A stretch of 64,000 nt of DNA from Halomonas sp. SpR1 (GTDB lineage Bacteria; Pseudomonadota; Gammaproteobacteria; Pseudomonadales; Halomonadaceae), in the NCBI RefSeq assembly GCF_031010175.1, contig NZ_JAUAMB010000001.1:248001-312000 (forward strand). The letters run 5' to 3'. Numbering within the stretch: position 1 is the stretch's first letter; every line of letters starts with the position of its first letter. A program made the translations under genes and the position numbers. The notes below the pieces were generated by a model, which ran no database searches, was not told the DNA's origin, and was given only the letters and a program-made list of their open reading frames with translations. Below are positions 8,147 to 15,113 of the stretch, piece after piece.

Positions 8147-8426
8147 TGACTTTATGACCGGTGAAGAGCTTGGCAATACGCTGCTAGCATCCGTTCGCCA
8201 AATGAAGCAAGGCAAAGCAGCTCGCGAGACGCGAGTAGAAGTACCCAAGGCCGCAGAAATTCGCCATCGCATGGGCCTCTCTCAAGGTGAGTTTGCTAAG
8301 CTGCTTGACGTAAGCCCTGGCACGCTTCGCGGTTGGGAACAAGGCCGCCGTGTACCAACCGGCACTGCACGTACACTGCTACGAGTCGCTGAAAAACACC
8401 CTGAAGCACTGACTGACCTTTCGTAA
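8136..8426 (+). CDS. HigA/NadS-type HTH antitoxin
   Basis: This 96-residue protein has a C-terminal Cro/C1-type helix-turn-helix: IRHRMGLSQGEFAKLLDVSP followed by TLRGWEQGRRVPTGTARTLL, about residues 45-85. The N-terminal 40 residues (DDFMTGEELGNTLLASVRQM) probably wrap the toxin. The ATG at 8136 has AAGAGGAG ahead and overlaps the toxin gene by 11 bases, so the pair is translationally coupled. The protein should neutralise the toxin and repress the operon at the palindrome at 7803-7819. It resembles the NadS subgroup more than classic HigA. Confidence 0.85.
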   Translation: MQTDDFMTGEELGNTLLASVRQMKQGKAARETRVEVPKAAEIRHRMGLSQGEFAKLLDVSPGTLRGWEQGRRVPTGTARTLLRVAEKHPEALTDLS

Positions 8427-8498
8427 TGAGGCAGAAAAGCCTTAAGCCTACGCCTTATCCATCTATCTAAACAGTTGAAATTTAGCTACTGTTGAAAT

Positions 8499-9215
8499 AT
8501 GCAAAAAATCACCCTCAAGCTCAATGAGGCTCGCCCCGACAGCCTAGATATTAAACGGCTGGGTGAATACCTCAAAAAACTAGCTGACCTCTATGGCTCA
8601 GCGGATACGCTGTACCTGGACGGCGTAGATGAGGGTAGTGCCTGCTTGAATTTCATGGTGGATGATGACCATGCCGATACTGTCAAGAGCCGTGTAGTCA
8701 ATGCGAGCCGTGATGTAGGCGCTAAAACTTACCGTAAGGCCTACCAGAAAGTAGTCAGTCTAATGGATGCCGACGGTTACTCGGGCTCATTCAGTGTGAA
8801 TGACCAGGAAATTATTCGGCTAGCCTCGCGCAACGCTCGCCCCAAAAAGGACGAGCTTAGGCAATCAATGCCCACCTCTATTAAAGGTAAAATATTCCGC
8901 GTTGGCGGTACCGACGACACTGTGCCGGTTCGTCTTTCATCTTTAGAAGGTGAAATTATCTATGCGCAGACGAGTGTAGAGCTATCAAAAGAGCTGGGAG
9001 CTTCGCTCTACCAGTACATTCACGCGCATGGTGAAGGCGAGTGGGTTTCAGAGAAGCCAGGTAATTGGCGGCTGGCCAAGATAACAATCGAGCGTTACGA
9101 AATCATCGAACACATGTCGGCTAAAGATGCGCTACTGAACCTGAGAAAGCTTGGGGGTATCAAACAAGAGCCTGCCGACCAGTCTCACGCCAACATCTTC
9201 GACTACAGGAGGTAG
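8499..9215 (+). CDS. unrecognised partner of PIN-domain protein
   Basis: This 238-residue soluble protein belongs to no family I recognise. It has a mixed alpha/beta look: ITLKLNEARPDSLDIKRLGEYL at the N-terminus, an acidic strand DTLYLDGVDEGSACLNFMVDDD, a central helix-rich part and a C-terminal part with MSAKDALLNLRKL and FDYRR. It has no signal peptide, membrane segment or HTH. The PIN-domain gene starts one base after its stop, with the ribosome site AGGAGGT inside its own last codons. That coupling suggests the two products act together. Being upstream of a PIN protein, it could be an unusually large antitoxin, or the substrate-binding partner of a nuclease. Both are inference. Confidence 0.6.
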   Translation: MQKITLKLNEARPDSLDIKRLGEYLKKLADLYGSADTLYLDGVDEGSACLNFMVDDDHADTVKSRVVNASRDVGAKTYRKAYQKVVSLMDADGYSGSFSVNDQEIIRLASRNARPKKDELRQSMPTSIKGKIFRVGGTDDTVPVRLSSLEGEIIYAQTSVELSKELGASLYQYIHAHGEGEWVSEKPGNWRLAKITIERYEIIEHMSAKDALLNLRKLGGIKQEPADQSHANIFDYRR

Positions 9216-9216
9216 C

Positions 9217-9741
9217 GTGAAGGCAGCGCTAGACGCCAATGTACTTATGCAGCTTCTTGGAATTATCGGTAACAGCCTGTATTGCCCAAGAACAAAACAA
9301 GAAATCACCAACGCCGAAGGCCGCGCTGATGCACTGCTTGAGCGTTTTAGTGATCCCGGTTTTCAGTTACTAATTCCAGCCCCTGCAATGGCAGAGGTAC
9401 TAGTAAAAGTAGCGCCAGAACTCCAACAGGCATACATTGACTTTGTCAATAACACCACCTCTCTCTCTATCATCCCATTCGACACAAGGAGCATCATAGA
9501 GTGCGCAAGGTTATTCGACGCCCAAGAAGCAAAACAGCTAAAAAAAGGCGGTGAATCTAAAGCCAAGATCGCGGTTGATCGGCAGGTAGTGGCCATCGCT
9601 ATCTCAAATGGCGCGAAAGAACTATGGACTCACGATAAAACAGTATTCAAAAAAGCAAGTCGTGTTGGACTAGTGGCTAAGTCACTGGCAGATATTGAGC
9701 CAATACCAGCTCAGAAGGCTATGGAGTTTTCTGAATCATAG
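9217..9741 (+). CDS. PIN-domain protein (VapC-like)
   Basis: This 174-residue protein begins MKAALDANVLMQL, with the first PIN aspartate at residue 6. The middle AMAEVLVK supplies the expected acidic residue of the second motif. DRQVVAIAISNGAKELWTHDKTVFKKA near residues 120-150 matches the late PIN aspartates. PIN domains are Mg2+-dependent RNases and often toxins. The GTG start at 9217 is chosen because AGGAGGT sits 7 bases upstream and the preceding frame only overlaps the partner gene. It is longer than a typical VapC (about 130-140). The non-VapB partner makes this a non-standard pair. Confidence 0.75.
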   Translation: MKAALDANVLMQLLGIIGNSLYCPRTKQEITNAEGRADALLERFSDPGFQLLIPAPAMAEVLVKVAPELQQAYIDFVNNTTSLSIIPFDTRSIIECARLFDAQEAKQLKKGGESKAKIAVDRQVVAIAISNGAKELWTHDKTVFKKASRVGLVAKSLADIEPIPAQKAMEFSES

Positions 9742-9991
9742 CAGGCCCTAAGGCAATTACAGTAACGCACTTAATAGTTTACCTAGAAGAACATTGGAAT
9801 TATGACTACTAGCCTTGCAAAAGGCACATCCTAAATAGATAGATATTGGTTATGACGAATGGATAGTAGCCATACCTTTCAATATAGGTTAACCGTTATA
9901 AAACCGTTGAGCATCTGATGACATCTAAATCTGGTTCGTTCATAATATGAGTGACGCGGGATTATCTAACCTATGACTGCAGGAAAAAACT

Positions 9992-10474
9992 ATGTTTTTG
10001 TTTTTAAAAGCTTTTTTAATTTTCCCTGCGCTAAGTTTACTAGCTGCAGCACTTGTAGCTGCAATGTTCGATGACTTCTTAACTGGCGCGGCAATCGGGA
10101 TGCTAATCGCCGTAGGTGTATACATACTTTGTATTACTCAGTCATTAAAAGGTCAGAGCAAGAAGCTCCATAACCACCTTCGCAACCTAGACCTTTCACC
10201 TGATTACGTAGCCAACGTAGAGGCCTCGGGCGTCGCTATAGATTTAGACAACCGCAAAGTTTTTGCTGGCAACATTAAGACGGGCAAGCTACTTGACTTT
10301 GACGACATCAAGGGGGTCTCTATAGAAAAGACTGATCCTCGAAACAGATATACCGACTATAATATTATCATTAAAACAATGGATTTCGACACCCCTTCTG
10401 TGACTGTCAATCTACGCAGAAGCGATGGAAGAAAAGCCTATGAAAAGTTACGTGTAGCTCTGGATATTAGCTAA
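9992..10474 (+). CDS. two-TM membrane protein, unknown
   Basis: This 160-residue protein has two hydrophobic helices (about residues 3-24 and 30-48), then a soluble beta-rich domain of about 110 residues (YVANVEASGVAIDLDNRKVFAG, LLDFDDIKGVSIEK, then SVTVNLRRSDGRKAYEKL). The soluble part resembles small PH-like or DUF4755-type domains, but I cannot assign it firmly. AGGAAA precedes the ATG. It is monocistronic in the island, with 250 bases of gene-free AT-rich sequence upstream in which I see no structure. Confidence 0.55.
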   Translation: MFLFLKAFLIFPALSLLAAALVAAMFDDFLTGAAIGMLIAVGVYILCITQSLKGQSKKLHNHLRNLDLSPDYVANVEASGVAIDLDNRKVFAGNIKTGKLLDFDDIKGVSIEKTDPRNRYTDYNIIIKTMDFDTPSVTVNLRRSDGRKAYEKLRVALDIS

Positions 10475-10526
10475 ATAGCTATAGCGGTTGATACAGGCCT
10501 TAGCTGTTAGCCTCAATTACGCTACG

Positions 10527-11120
10527 ATGAAGGAGTCTATTCAAATTCATGGTAGCAGCCCCCTTGCACACTCTTATTATTCAGCGAATATGAAAAAAAG
10601 AAAATCATTTTCAACAGATGCCTGGTTGAATACCGAATAGGTGTGGGTGCATTTATTGGCGTTTTAACAACAGTGGCCGTCTTTTTCATTCAATACCCAT
10701 GGGCAGGTCAGCAACACCTGATTCATGGATATGCTACCTATGGCGCTCTTCCGGCGGGTATCGCTGCTGGGATTTACACCTGCATATGGTCGAGTGGCGA
10801 GACTTCCATCAGTGGGAAAAAAAGTGGTACCCCATTGCAATCGCTCGATCCGAGGGCGGCTCCTTTCAGATGAACCCATTGGTTAAGCCTATGCGCTTTT
10901 CAGATAGGTTCGATCAGCATATAGCCCGCCTCGACCCACCAACCTGCAGCTTGATATTCATACTTGTGGGCTATGTTGTTATTTTTCGCTTTCACCACTG
11001 GCCTTGCAATACGCCGTCACGAAATGGCTATTTGTTTTGCTAATGCTTTCATGGTGGCTTATAGCGGCCTTCCTTGGCCACGAGTATTCCAACAGGCGTC
11101 AATCTGATAGCTCGTCATAG
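10527..11120 (+). pseudogene. membrane-protein gene broken by three frameshifts
   Basis: One membrane protein can be read across all three frames. The ATG at 10527 gives MKESIQIHGSSPLAHSYYSAN. At the A7 run (10593-10599) reading must slip to KKIIFNRCLVEYRIGVGAF and ITTVAVFF-like TM segments. Near 10775 it slips again to MVEWRDFHQWEKKWYPIAIA, and at T5 near 10981 to LSPLALQYAVTKW, a last TM helix and the stop at 11118-11120. Each break is repaired by adding one base to a homopolymer. The family is not recognised; the layout (TM pair, soluble loop, TM) recalls small effector-associated membrane proteins. It is either genuine decay or homopolymer sequencing error. Confidence 0.6.
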
Positions 11121-11255
11121 CGCCGATTAAAGTCATCCACCCGCCGCTTCATTTGCCTCTCTATCATCTCTATCCGGTTCTTCTTAGCTTCCTCACTGAG
11201 TGTCTCGTTTTCCTGGATGCGATCTCGCCGCTTGCGATACTCCGACGTCTGAGCG
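11102..11255 (-). pseudogene. C-terminal remnant truncated by IS3 fragment
   Basis: On the minus strand about 48 codons remain of a basic, helical C-terminus (YRKRRDRIQENETLSEEAKK, then MIERQMKRRVDDFNRRYDEL). Upstream of these codons the frame runs into the IS3 remnant and the sequence becomes a shadow of the transposase. The gene was therefore probably cut by the element. The stop overlaps the end of the membrane pseudogene tail-to-tail. Identity unknown. Confidence 0.5.
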
Positions 11256-11713
11256 CAAGCCCCTTGGCCGCCCTTGTGCCGCCAACCAGGTCTGGTCAAT
11301 GGATTTTGTGTTTGACCGTACGGCAGACGGGCGAGTGATAAAGAGCCTCACCGTTGTCGATGACGCTACCCATGAAGCCGTGGCAATCGTGTCTGAACGT
11401 GCCATTGGTGGGCTGTCGTTAACACGAATGCTGTTTTTAATCGAACCTGGAAAACCCAATCAAAACGCCTACATCGAATCGTTTAACGGGCACTTTAGAG
11501 ATGAATGTCTGAATGAGCATTGGTTCACCAGCCTGCATCAAGCCAGGGCCGTCATCGAAGCATGGCGACGGGAATACAATGAGGAAAGACCGAAGAAGGG
11601 GCTGGGCGGGTTAACCCCTTCTGCCTATGCCAAGCAATTAGCGTTAAAAAACGATAAAGTAACTTCAGACTCTAATCCTGGGTGCTACTGAAAATGGGGT
11701 GACGTCGACCCCA
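11250..11713 (+). mobile_element. IS3-family element remnant
   Basis: The left end is cut inside the orfB transposase at about 11250. The right end appears complete: read from the minus strand it begins TGGGGTCGACGTCACCCC, a typical TG-start IS terminus, so the element edge is placed at 11713. Only the last half of the transposase is left and it also has an internal deletion. No matching left inverted repeat is visible in the window. Confidence 0.65.
11257..11691 (+). pseudogene. IS3-family transposase OrfB, truncated and internally deleted
   Basis: The frame carries DDE integrase-core pieces: NQVWSMDF with the first Asp, then DDATHEAVAIVSERAIGG, then a jump at about 11430 straight to EPGKPNQNAYIESFNGHFRDE with the catalytic Glu, and the usual C-terminus YNEERPKKGLGGLTP. 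The stretch normally holding the second Asp (TDNG) is missing, as is the N-terminal third. The enzyme must be inactive. The frame stays open across the internal deletion. Confidence 0.8.
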
Positions 11714-11715
11714 AC

Positions 11716-12599
11716 TTATTTGTTTGACACTTTCTCAAGCAACTCATTAAGTATTTTTTTAGATTCGCTAGCCGAAAGAGAGGGGTTAAAATATAGATAA
11801 ACCATAAAACCATCTGCATAAGGCTCTACATAAGCATGCTCTACGCTCATAAGAGACATAGCATTTTTTGTATACAGTTCTGCAAGTGAAGAGTCTTTAA
11901 CGAAGATTTTATGAAGACTCTCTTCACTTTGCTTTCTCAAAGAAATACTTCCTCGCGAACGGGACTTAGAATATATCTCATCCGCAACATTTCTTTCAAG
12001 AATCAAACTTTTTATATCTTCAACCTGACTAATAAAAAACTCTTGAGGAGAAACTTCAGCATTATCAATTTTAGCTACGGTAAAGCTACCGAAATGCTTT
12101 AGGAAAGGGGAGTATTCTGGATCTTCACAAGATTTTTTATAAGTAGCTATGATCTTATTTTTAAGCTCTTTTTTAAATTCAACAATTTGAGAAAATCTTA
12201 AGCTTCTTGGGTATTCAAGATGCTCAATTGGAGAAGTGTCAAAGGAATAATTGGTAGCATCATCTTTTATGATTATTGTTGGCTTATCAAATGCCAACCT
12301 TAAACCCAGCTCAAACATAACGTTTGGGTTTTTCCCACTAACATCACAGACGACGATAGGATTTTCGTAAAGATTCTGAACAATTCTTCTATGAATAACT
12401 CCAACGTCAGCAGATAAACTTACAATTTCACCAACAAAGTCAGCATGAGACACTGCGTCTTTAATAATCGACAACACTTCTGACCAATGGTTTTCATCGC
12501 ATCCGTCTATAGAAGAAATCGGCATCACAATACCGCATTTTTTCAACTCTTCTGACAAAGCAGAATCACCCTCGGGATTTTTTTATTCGTACTAGCCAT
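11716..12599 (-). pseudogene. TIR/nucleoside-deoxyribosyltransferase-like protein, frameshift at A7
   Basis: The body (about 280 residues from 12558 down) has an N-terminal nucleotide-binding fold: GIVMPISSIDGCDENHWSEV, IIKDAVSHADF, then PIVVCDVSGKNPNVMFELG. This D-S-x-NPNVxxELG pattern is shared by nucleoside 2-deoxyribosyltransferase-like and TIR-like domains that cleave nucleotides. The remaining C-terminal 150 residues are helical and not recognised. The only good start is ATG at 12599 (AAGGGG 6 bases ahead). It reads MASTNKK and then needs one extra base in an A7 run (plus 12578-12584) to enter the body. Without that, translation would have to begin at TTG 12558. The gene is AT-rich and foreign-looking, next to a methyltransferase remnant, and may be an antiphage effector. 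Confidence 0.6.
12578..12584 (-). repeat. A7 homopolymer tract in the TIR-like gene
   Basis: Seven As on the coding (minus) strand separate the SD-supported start MASTNKK from the conserved body. With seven As the frame stops early; with eight As the N-terminus joins the body as NPEGDSALSEELKK. Tracts like this change length by slipped-strand mispairing. Confidence 0.6.
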
Positions 12600-12626
12600 A
12601 ACTGCCCCTTAATTTTACGTAGACAA

Positions 12627-13068
12627 ATGAGAATATTAATGGATAAAAAAACTATTCGCCACTTTCATTTATTCTGTGGCCTCGGCGGTGGCGCACTCGG
12701 TTTCAACCGAGGCAGTGCGCGTGTTGGCAACACAGAAGTCAAATTCCAATACCTAGGTGGCATCGACGTAGACCCGGGCGCAATAGCTGATTTCCAGCGG
12801 CTCACCGGCACTCCTGGTACTGTGCTGGATATGTTCAGCCGTGACCAATACACCGCCTTTCATGGGCACGAACCACCCAGCTACTGGATCCGCAGCTGAA
12901 GCTACCGCCAGCGTTATGGGTACCACACTGCTGTTGGCTTGGTCAGGAGAAACCTTCGCACTTGGTAATACGCCCATTTGGGTGCGCAACGTCGCCGCCA
13001 GTTTATCGTTTCAAAGACCCGCCCATATCGTTCGTCAATCTCCTTTATGCGATTTTTTATATGGATGA
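12627..13068 (+). pseudogene. C5 cytosine DNA methyltransferase, gutted
   Basis: The N-terminal about 85 residues contain the SAM-binding motif I region of C5 methyltransferases (HLFCGLGGGALGFNRG) and a second acidic motif (YLGGIDVDPGAIADF). The frame ends at 12899. In another frame from about 12880, a typical Dcm C-terminus appears (VMGTTLLLAWSGETFALGN, TPIWVR). The central several hundred residues, with the PCQ catalytic cysteine loop, ENV motif and target-recognition domain, are missing. This is a large internal deletion, so the gene cannot methylate DNA. Confidence 0.75.
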
Positions 13069-13070
13069 AA

Positions 13071-13412
13071 TTATGTAAATCTGTATAGATAAATAATGCG
13101 CGCGATAACCCCAAACGCCCAGAGAACAGACATTACTTGGAGAGCTATCCCTGAAGCGCTAATAACTCGTGGTCTTCCTGAGAGTTTAGCCACAGGTATG
13201 CCCATTGGAGAAACATCCAACACCTCTCTGTACGGTCTATATGCCATCTCGCCAATATTCCAAAATAGCACTGAAAGCGATGTGAGCATTACGCAGATGT
13301 TATCCACTTGGAGATCAACAGTGAGAGAGAGCAATAAGGTGATTGCGCTGAAAATGATCATCGCCTTGAACCACTCATCAGCTTGAAAGATTGCTTTTAA
13401 CGAAACTAACAT
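13071..13412 (-). CDS. small membrane protein, unknown
   Basis: This 113-residue protein has three to four hydrophobic helices (about residues 14-32, 37-58 and 88-108) with a polar loop YRPYREVLDVSPMGIPVAKL. No family is recognised. AGGGG lies ahead of a GTG-ATG pair; the ATG is taken. It is monocistronic, within the island, on the strand opposite to the integrase. Confidence 0.5.
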   Translation of the reverse strand: MLVSLKAIFQADEWFKAMIIFSAITLLLSLTVDLQVDNICVMLTSLSVLFWNIGEMAYRPYREVLDVSPMGIPVAKLSGRPRVISASGIALQVMSVLWAFGVIARIIYLYRFT

Positions 13413-13530
13413 CACAGCCCCTTTTTTTGGTTAGCGGTTATTATTACACATAGTCTATCGTGGTTAGATATGCGCGTGCTGCGCGCCGCTGCCAGAAACG
13501 TCTTGTTAATTTTTCCCATCTATCTGTAGG

Positions 13531-13551
13531 CCGCCAATGAGCGGTTTTTTT
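13531..13551 (+). terminator. hairpin with T7 ahead of DUF4224/integrase
   Basis: CCGC-CAATGA-GCGG followed by seven Ts has the form of a short intrinsic terminator on the plus strand. No plus-strand gene ends nearby. It could attenuate transcription into the DUF4224-integrase pair, end a small transcript, or be a leftover of a lost gene. Confidence 0.45.
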
Positions 13552-13602
13552 GTTCCTGCAGGCCCTGCTTTGGCCTCGCTGTCCACCAAGGGAGACGCCA
13601 TC

Positions 13603-13824
13603 ATGGATCTGTTATTAACGCCAGATGAGATAGAAATCCTGACTGGCCGCAAGCGAACCAAGGAGCAATGCGCCTCGCTTGATGCCATGGGGGTGCGCTG
13701 GAAGATCAATGCCAGAGGCGCGTTGATCGTGGGTCGTCGGCACGTTGAACAAGTGCTGTGCGGCGAGAACACCAACCAGGCGCCTGAAACTAAGCGACCC
13801 AACTTTGAGGCCTTACACGCATGA
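13603..13824 (+). CDS. DUF4224 protein (integrase-associated)
   Basis: This 73-residue protein begins MDLLLTPDEIEILTGRKRTK and continues with DAMGVRWKINARGALIVGRR. That is the DUF4224 pattern, a small winged-helix-like DNA-binding protein found next to prophage and island integrases and presumed to act as excisionase or regulator. AAGGGAGA precedes the ATG. Its last codons overlap the integrase start (ATGA), so the two are translationally coupled. Confidence 0.85.
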   Translation: MDLLLTPDEIEILTGRKRTKEQCASLDAMGVRWKINARGALIVGRRHVEQVLCGENTNQAPETKRPNFEALHA

Positions 13825-14840
13825 CGCAGGAAAACCCAGGCATCCCCCGGGTGTATTGGAAAAGTAGCGCATGGCGCTATAAATGCAACGCCCGTCAGAA
13901 GGCGCTGGTGGGCAAAAGCTGGATACGCTTGGGAGAAACCGCCAAGGAAGCCCAAGCCGCCTATGAACAGTGGCAGGATCGTCTATTCCCCAAAGCAGGC
14001 ATGGGCCGCATATTCGACCGCTATGAAGCTGAGATCATCCCCGCCAAGCCTGCTGAAGCTACACGACGCTCCAACCTGCAGGAGCTTAAAAAGCTACGTG
14101 CCGTGTTTGCCGAGTGTGAGCCAAGCGATATAACGGTTCACGACATTTATCGTTATATGGATGCCCGCGGCGTCCAGTCCAAAACGCAGGCCAACCACGA
14201 GTTGGCTTTGCTCAAGCACATATTTCGTTATGCCCAGCGCTGGGGAATCGTCGAGCACAACCCCGCCGACCCAGTGACCAAGTTCAAACTAAAGCCGCGT
14301 GACCGTTATATCACCCACGCAGAGTTTAGCCGCTTCCTGAAATTCACCTCCCCCTGGGTGCGCCGCTACGCACTACTGAAGTACAAAACCGGCCTACGCC
14401 AACGCGATCTACTTACCCTTCGACTAGATCAGCTCACTCCTGACGGAATAGTTTTACGCAGTAGCAAGGCAGGCAAGCAGGCCGTCATCCCCTGGGATGA
14501 AGAGCTGAGGCGGTTAGTGCAGGAGATAAAGGCCGACAACCTAAGCCGTGGCAAGCAAGGCCCTACGCTGTTCTGCAAGCGGGACGGAATGCCCTACAAC
14601 AAGGATAAGTTTCACAGTCGCTGGCAGTACGGAATGCGTAAAGCGATGCATGAGGGCCGCATCGAACGGTTTACCGAGCATGATATACGCGCAAAGCACG
14701 CAACCGATGCAGATGATCAAGGCTATGATGCCATGACCAATTTGCAGCACAGCGACCGGCGAACGACGGAGGTCTATTTACGTGCTAAGCGAGTGTTGAC
14801 GGTAAGCACGCTGGGGGCTGGAGAGTTCTTAGAAGATTAG
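13821..14840 (+). CDS. tyrosine recombinase / island integrase
   Basis: This 339-residue site-specific recombinase has a core-binding domain (about 60-150) and a catalytic domain with Arg193 (KTGLRQRDLL), Lys216 (SSKAGK), His287-x-x-Arg290 (HDIR), His310 (LQHSD) and nucleophile Tyr319 (EVYLR). All six catalytic positions are intact. In the R box, GLRQRD stands where GLRxGE is most common. It overlaps DUF4224 by 4 bases and ends 133 bases from the 3-prime end of tRNA-Ser, the expected attachment site. It probably integrated the block to its left. Confidence 0.9.
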   Translation: MTQENPGIPRVYWKSSAWRYKCNARQKALVGKSWIRLGETAKEAQAAYEQWQDRLFPKAGMGRIFDRYEAEIIPAKPAEATRRSNLQELKKLRAVFAECEPSDITVHDIYRYMDARGVQSKTQANHELALLKHIFRYAQRWGIVEHNPADPVTKFKLKPRDRYITHAEFSRFLKFTSPWVRRYALLKYKTGLRQRDLLTLRLDQLTPDGIVLRSSKAGKQAVIPWDEELRRLVQEIKADNLSRGKQGPTLFCKRDGMPYNKDKFHSRWQYGMRKAMHEGRIERFTEHDIRAKHATDADDQGYDAMTNLQHSDRRTTEVYLRAKRVLTVSTLGAGEFLED

Positions 14841-14874
14841 ACATTAGTCTATTATGCACTGGTCTGGCTGGAGC

Positions 14875-14906
14875 AGTATAACGGTAGGTGTTCCCCTCGT
14901 TATACT
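14875..14906 (+). terminator. inverted repeat downstream of integrase
   Basis: AGTATAACG and CGTTATACT are a perfect 9-bp inverted repeat around a 14-base loop, 35 bases past the integrase stop. A T6 run follows 6 bases later. It may be the integrase terminator or part of the attachment region. Confidence 0.45.
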
Positions 14907-14936
14907 TTCACCTTTTTTCGCGCCTAGAAACGAGAA

Positions 14937-14966
14937 AAGGGAACCAGCTAAGTAGCTGATTCCCTT
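14937..14966 (-). terminator. terminator of tRNA-Ser
   Basis: Read on the minus strand, AAGGGAA and TTCCCTT flank an inner CAGCTA/TAGCTG stem, followed by TTTTCTCG. It lies 7 bases beyond the tRNA 3-prime CCA. Confidence 0.75.
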
Positions 14967-14973
14967 CAAATAG

Positions 14974-15064
14974 TGGCGGAGGGACAGGGATTCGAACCCT
15001 GGATAGGCTATTAACCTATGCCGGTTTTCAAGACCGGTGCATTCAACCGCTCTGCCATCCCTCC
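14974..15064 (-). tRNA. tRNA-Ser (UGA)
   Basis: This 91-nt tRNA has acceptor arms GGAGGGA and TCCCTCC, an encoded CCA, a T arm containing GGTTCGAATCC, and a long variable arm (CATAGGTTAATAGCCTATC region) diagnostic of class II serine tRNA. The anticodon loop CTTGAAA gives anticodon TGA, reading UCA and UCG codons. Its 3-prime end faces the integrase, so it is the probable integration target. I could not find a second copy of the 3-prime end in the window by eye. Confidence 0.95.
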
Positions 15065-15113
15065 GGCTTATGGGTGCGTATACTAACAGCTTTTCCTTGG
15101 AAGTCAACGCCTT

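Noticed and set aside
7600..14974. Second copy of the tRNA-Ser 3-prime end as left attachment site
   Set aside because: I looked through the intergenic parts by eye and found no convincing repeat.
14844..15107. Open frame covering the tRNA-Ser gene
   Set aside because: It is read through the tRNA and its terminator, so it is not a gene.
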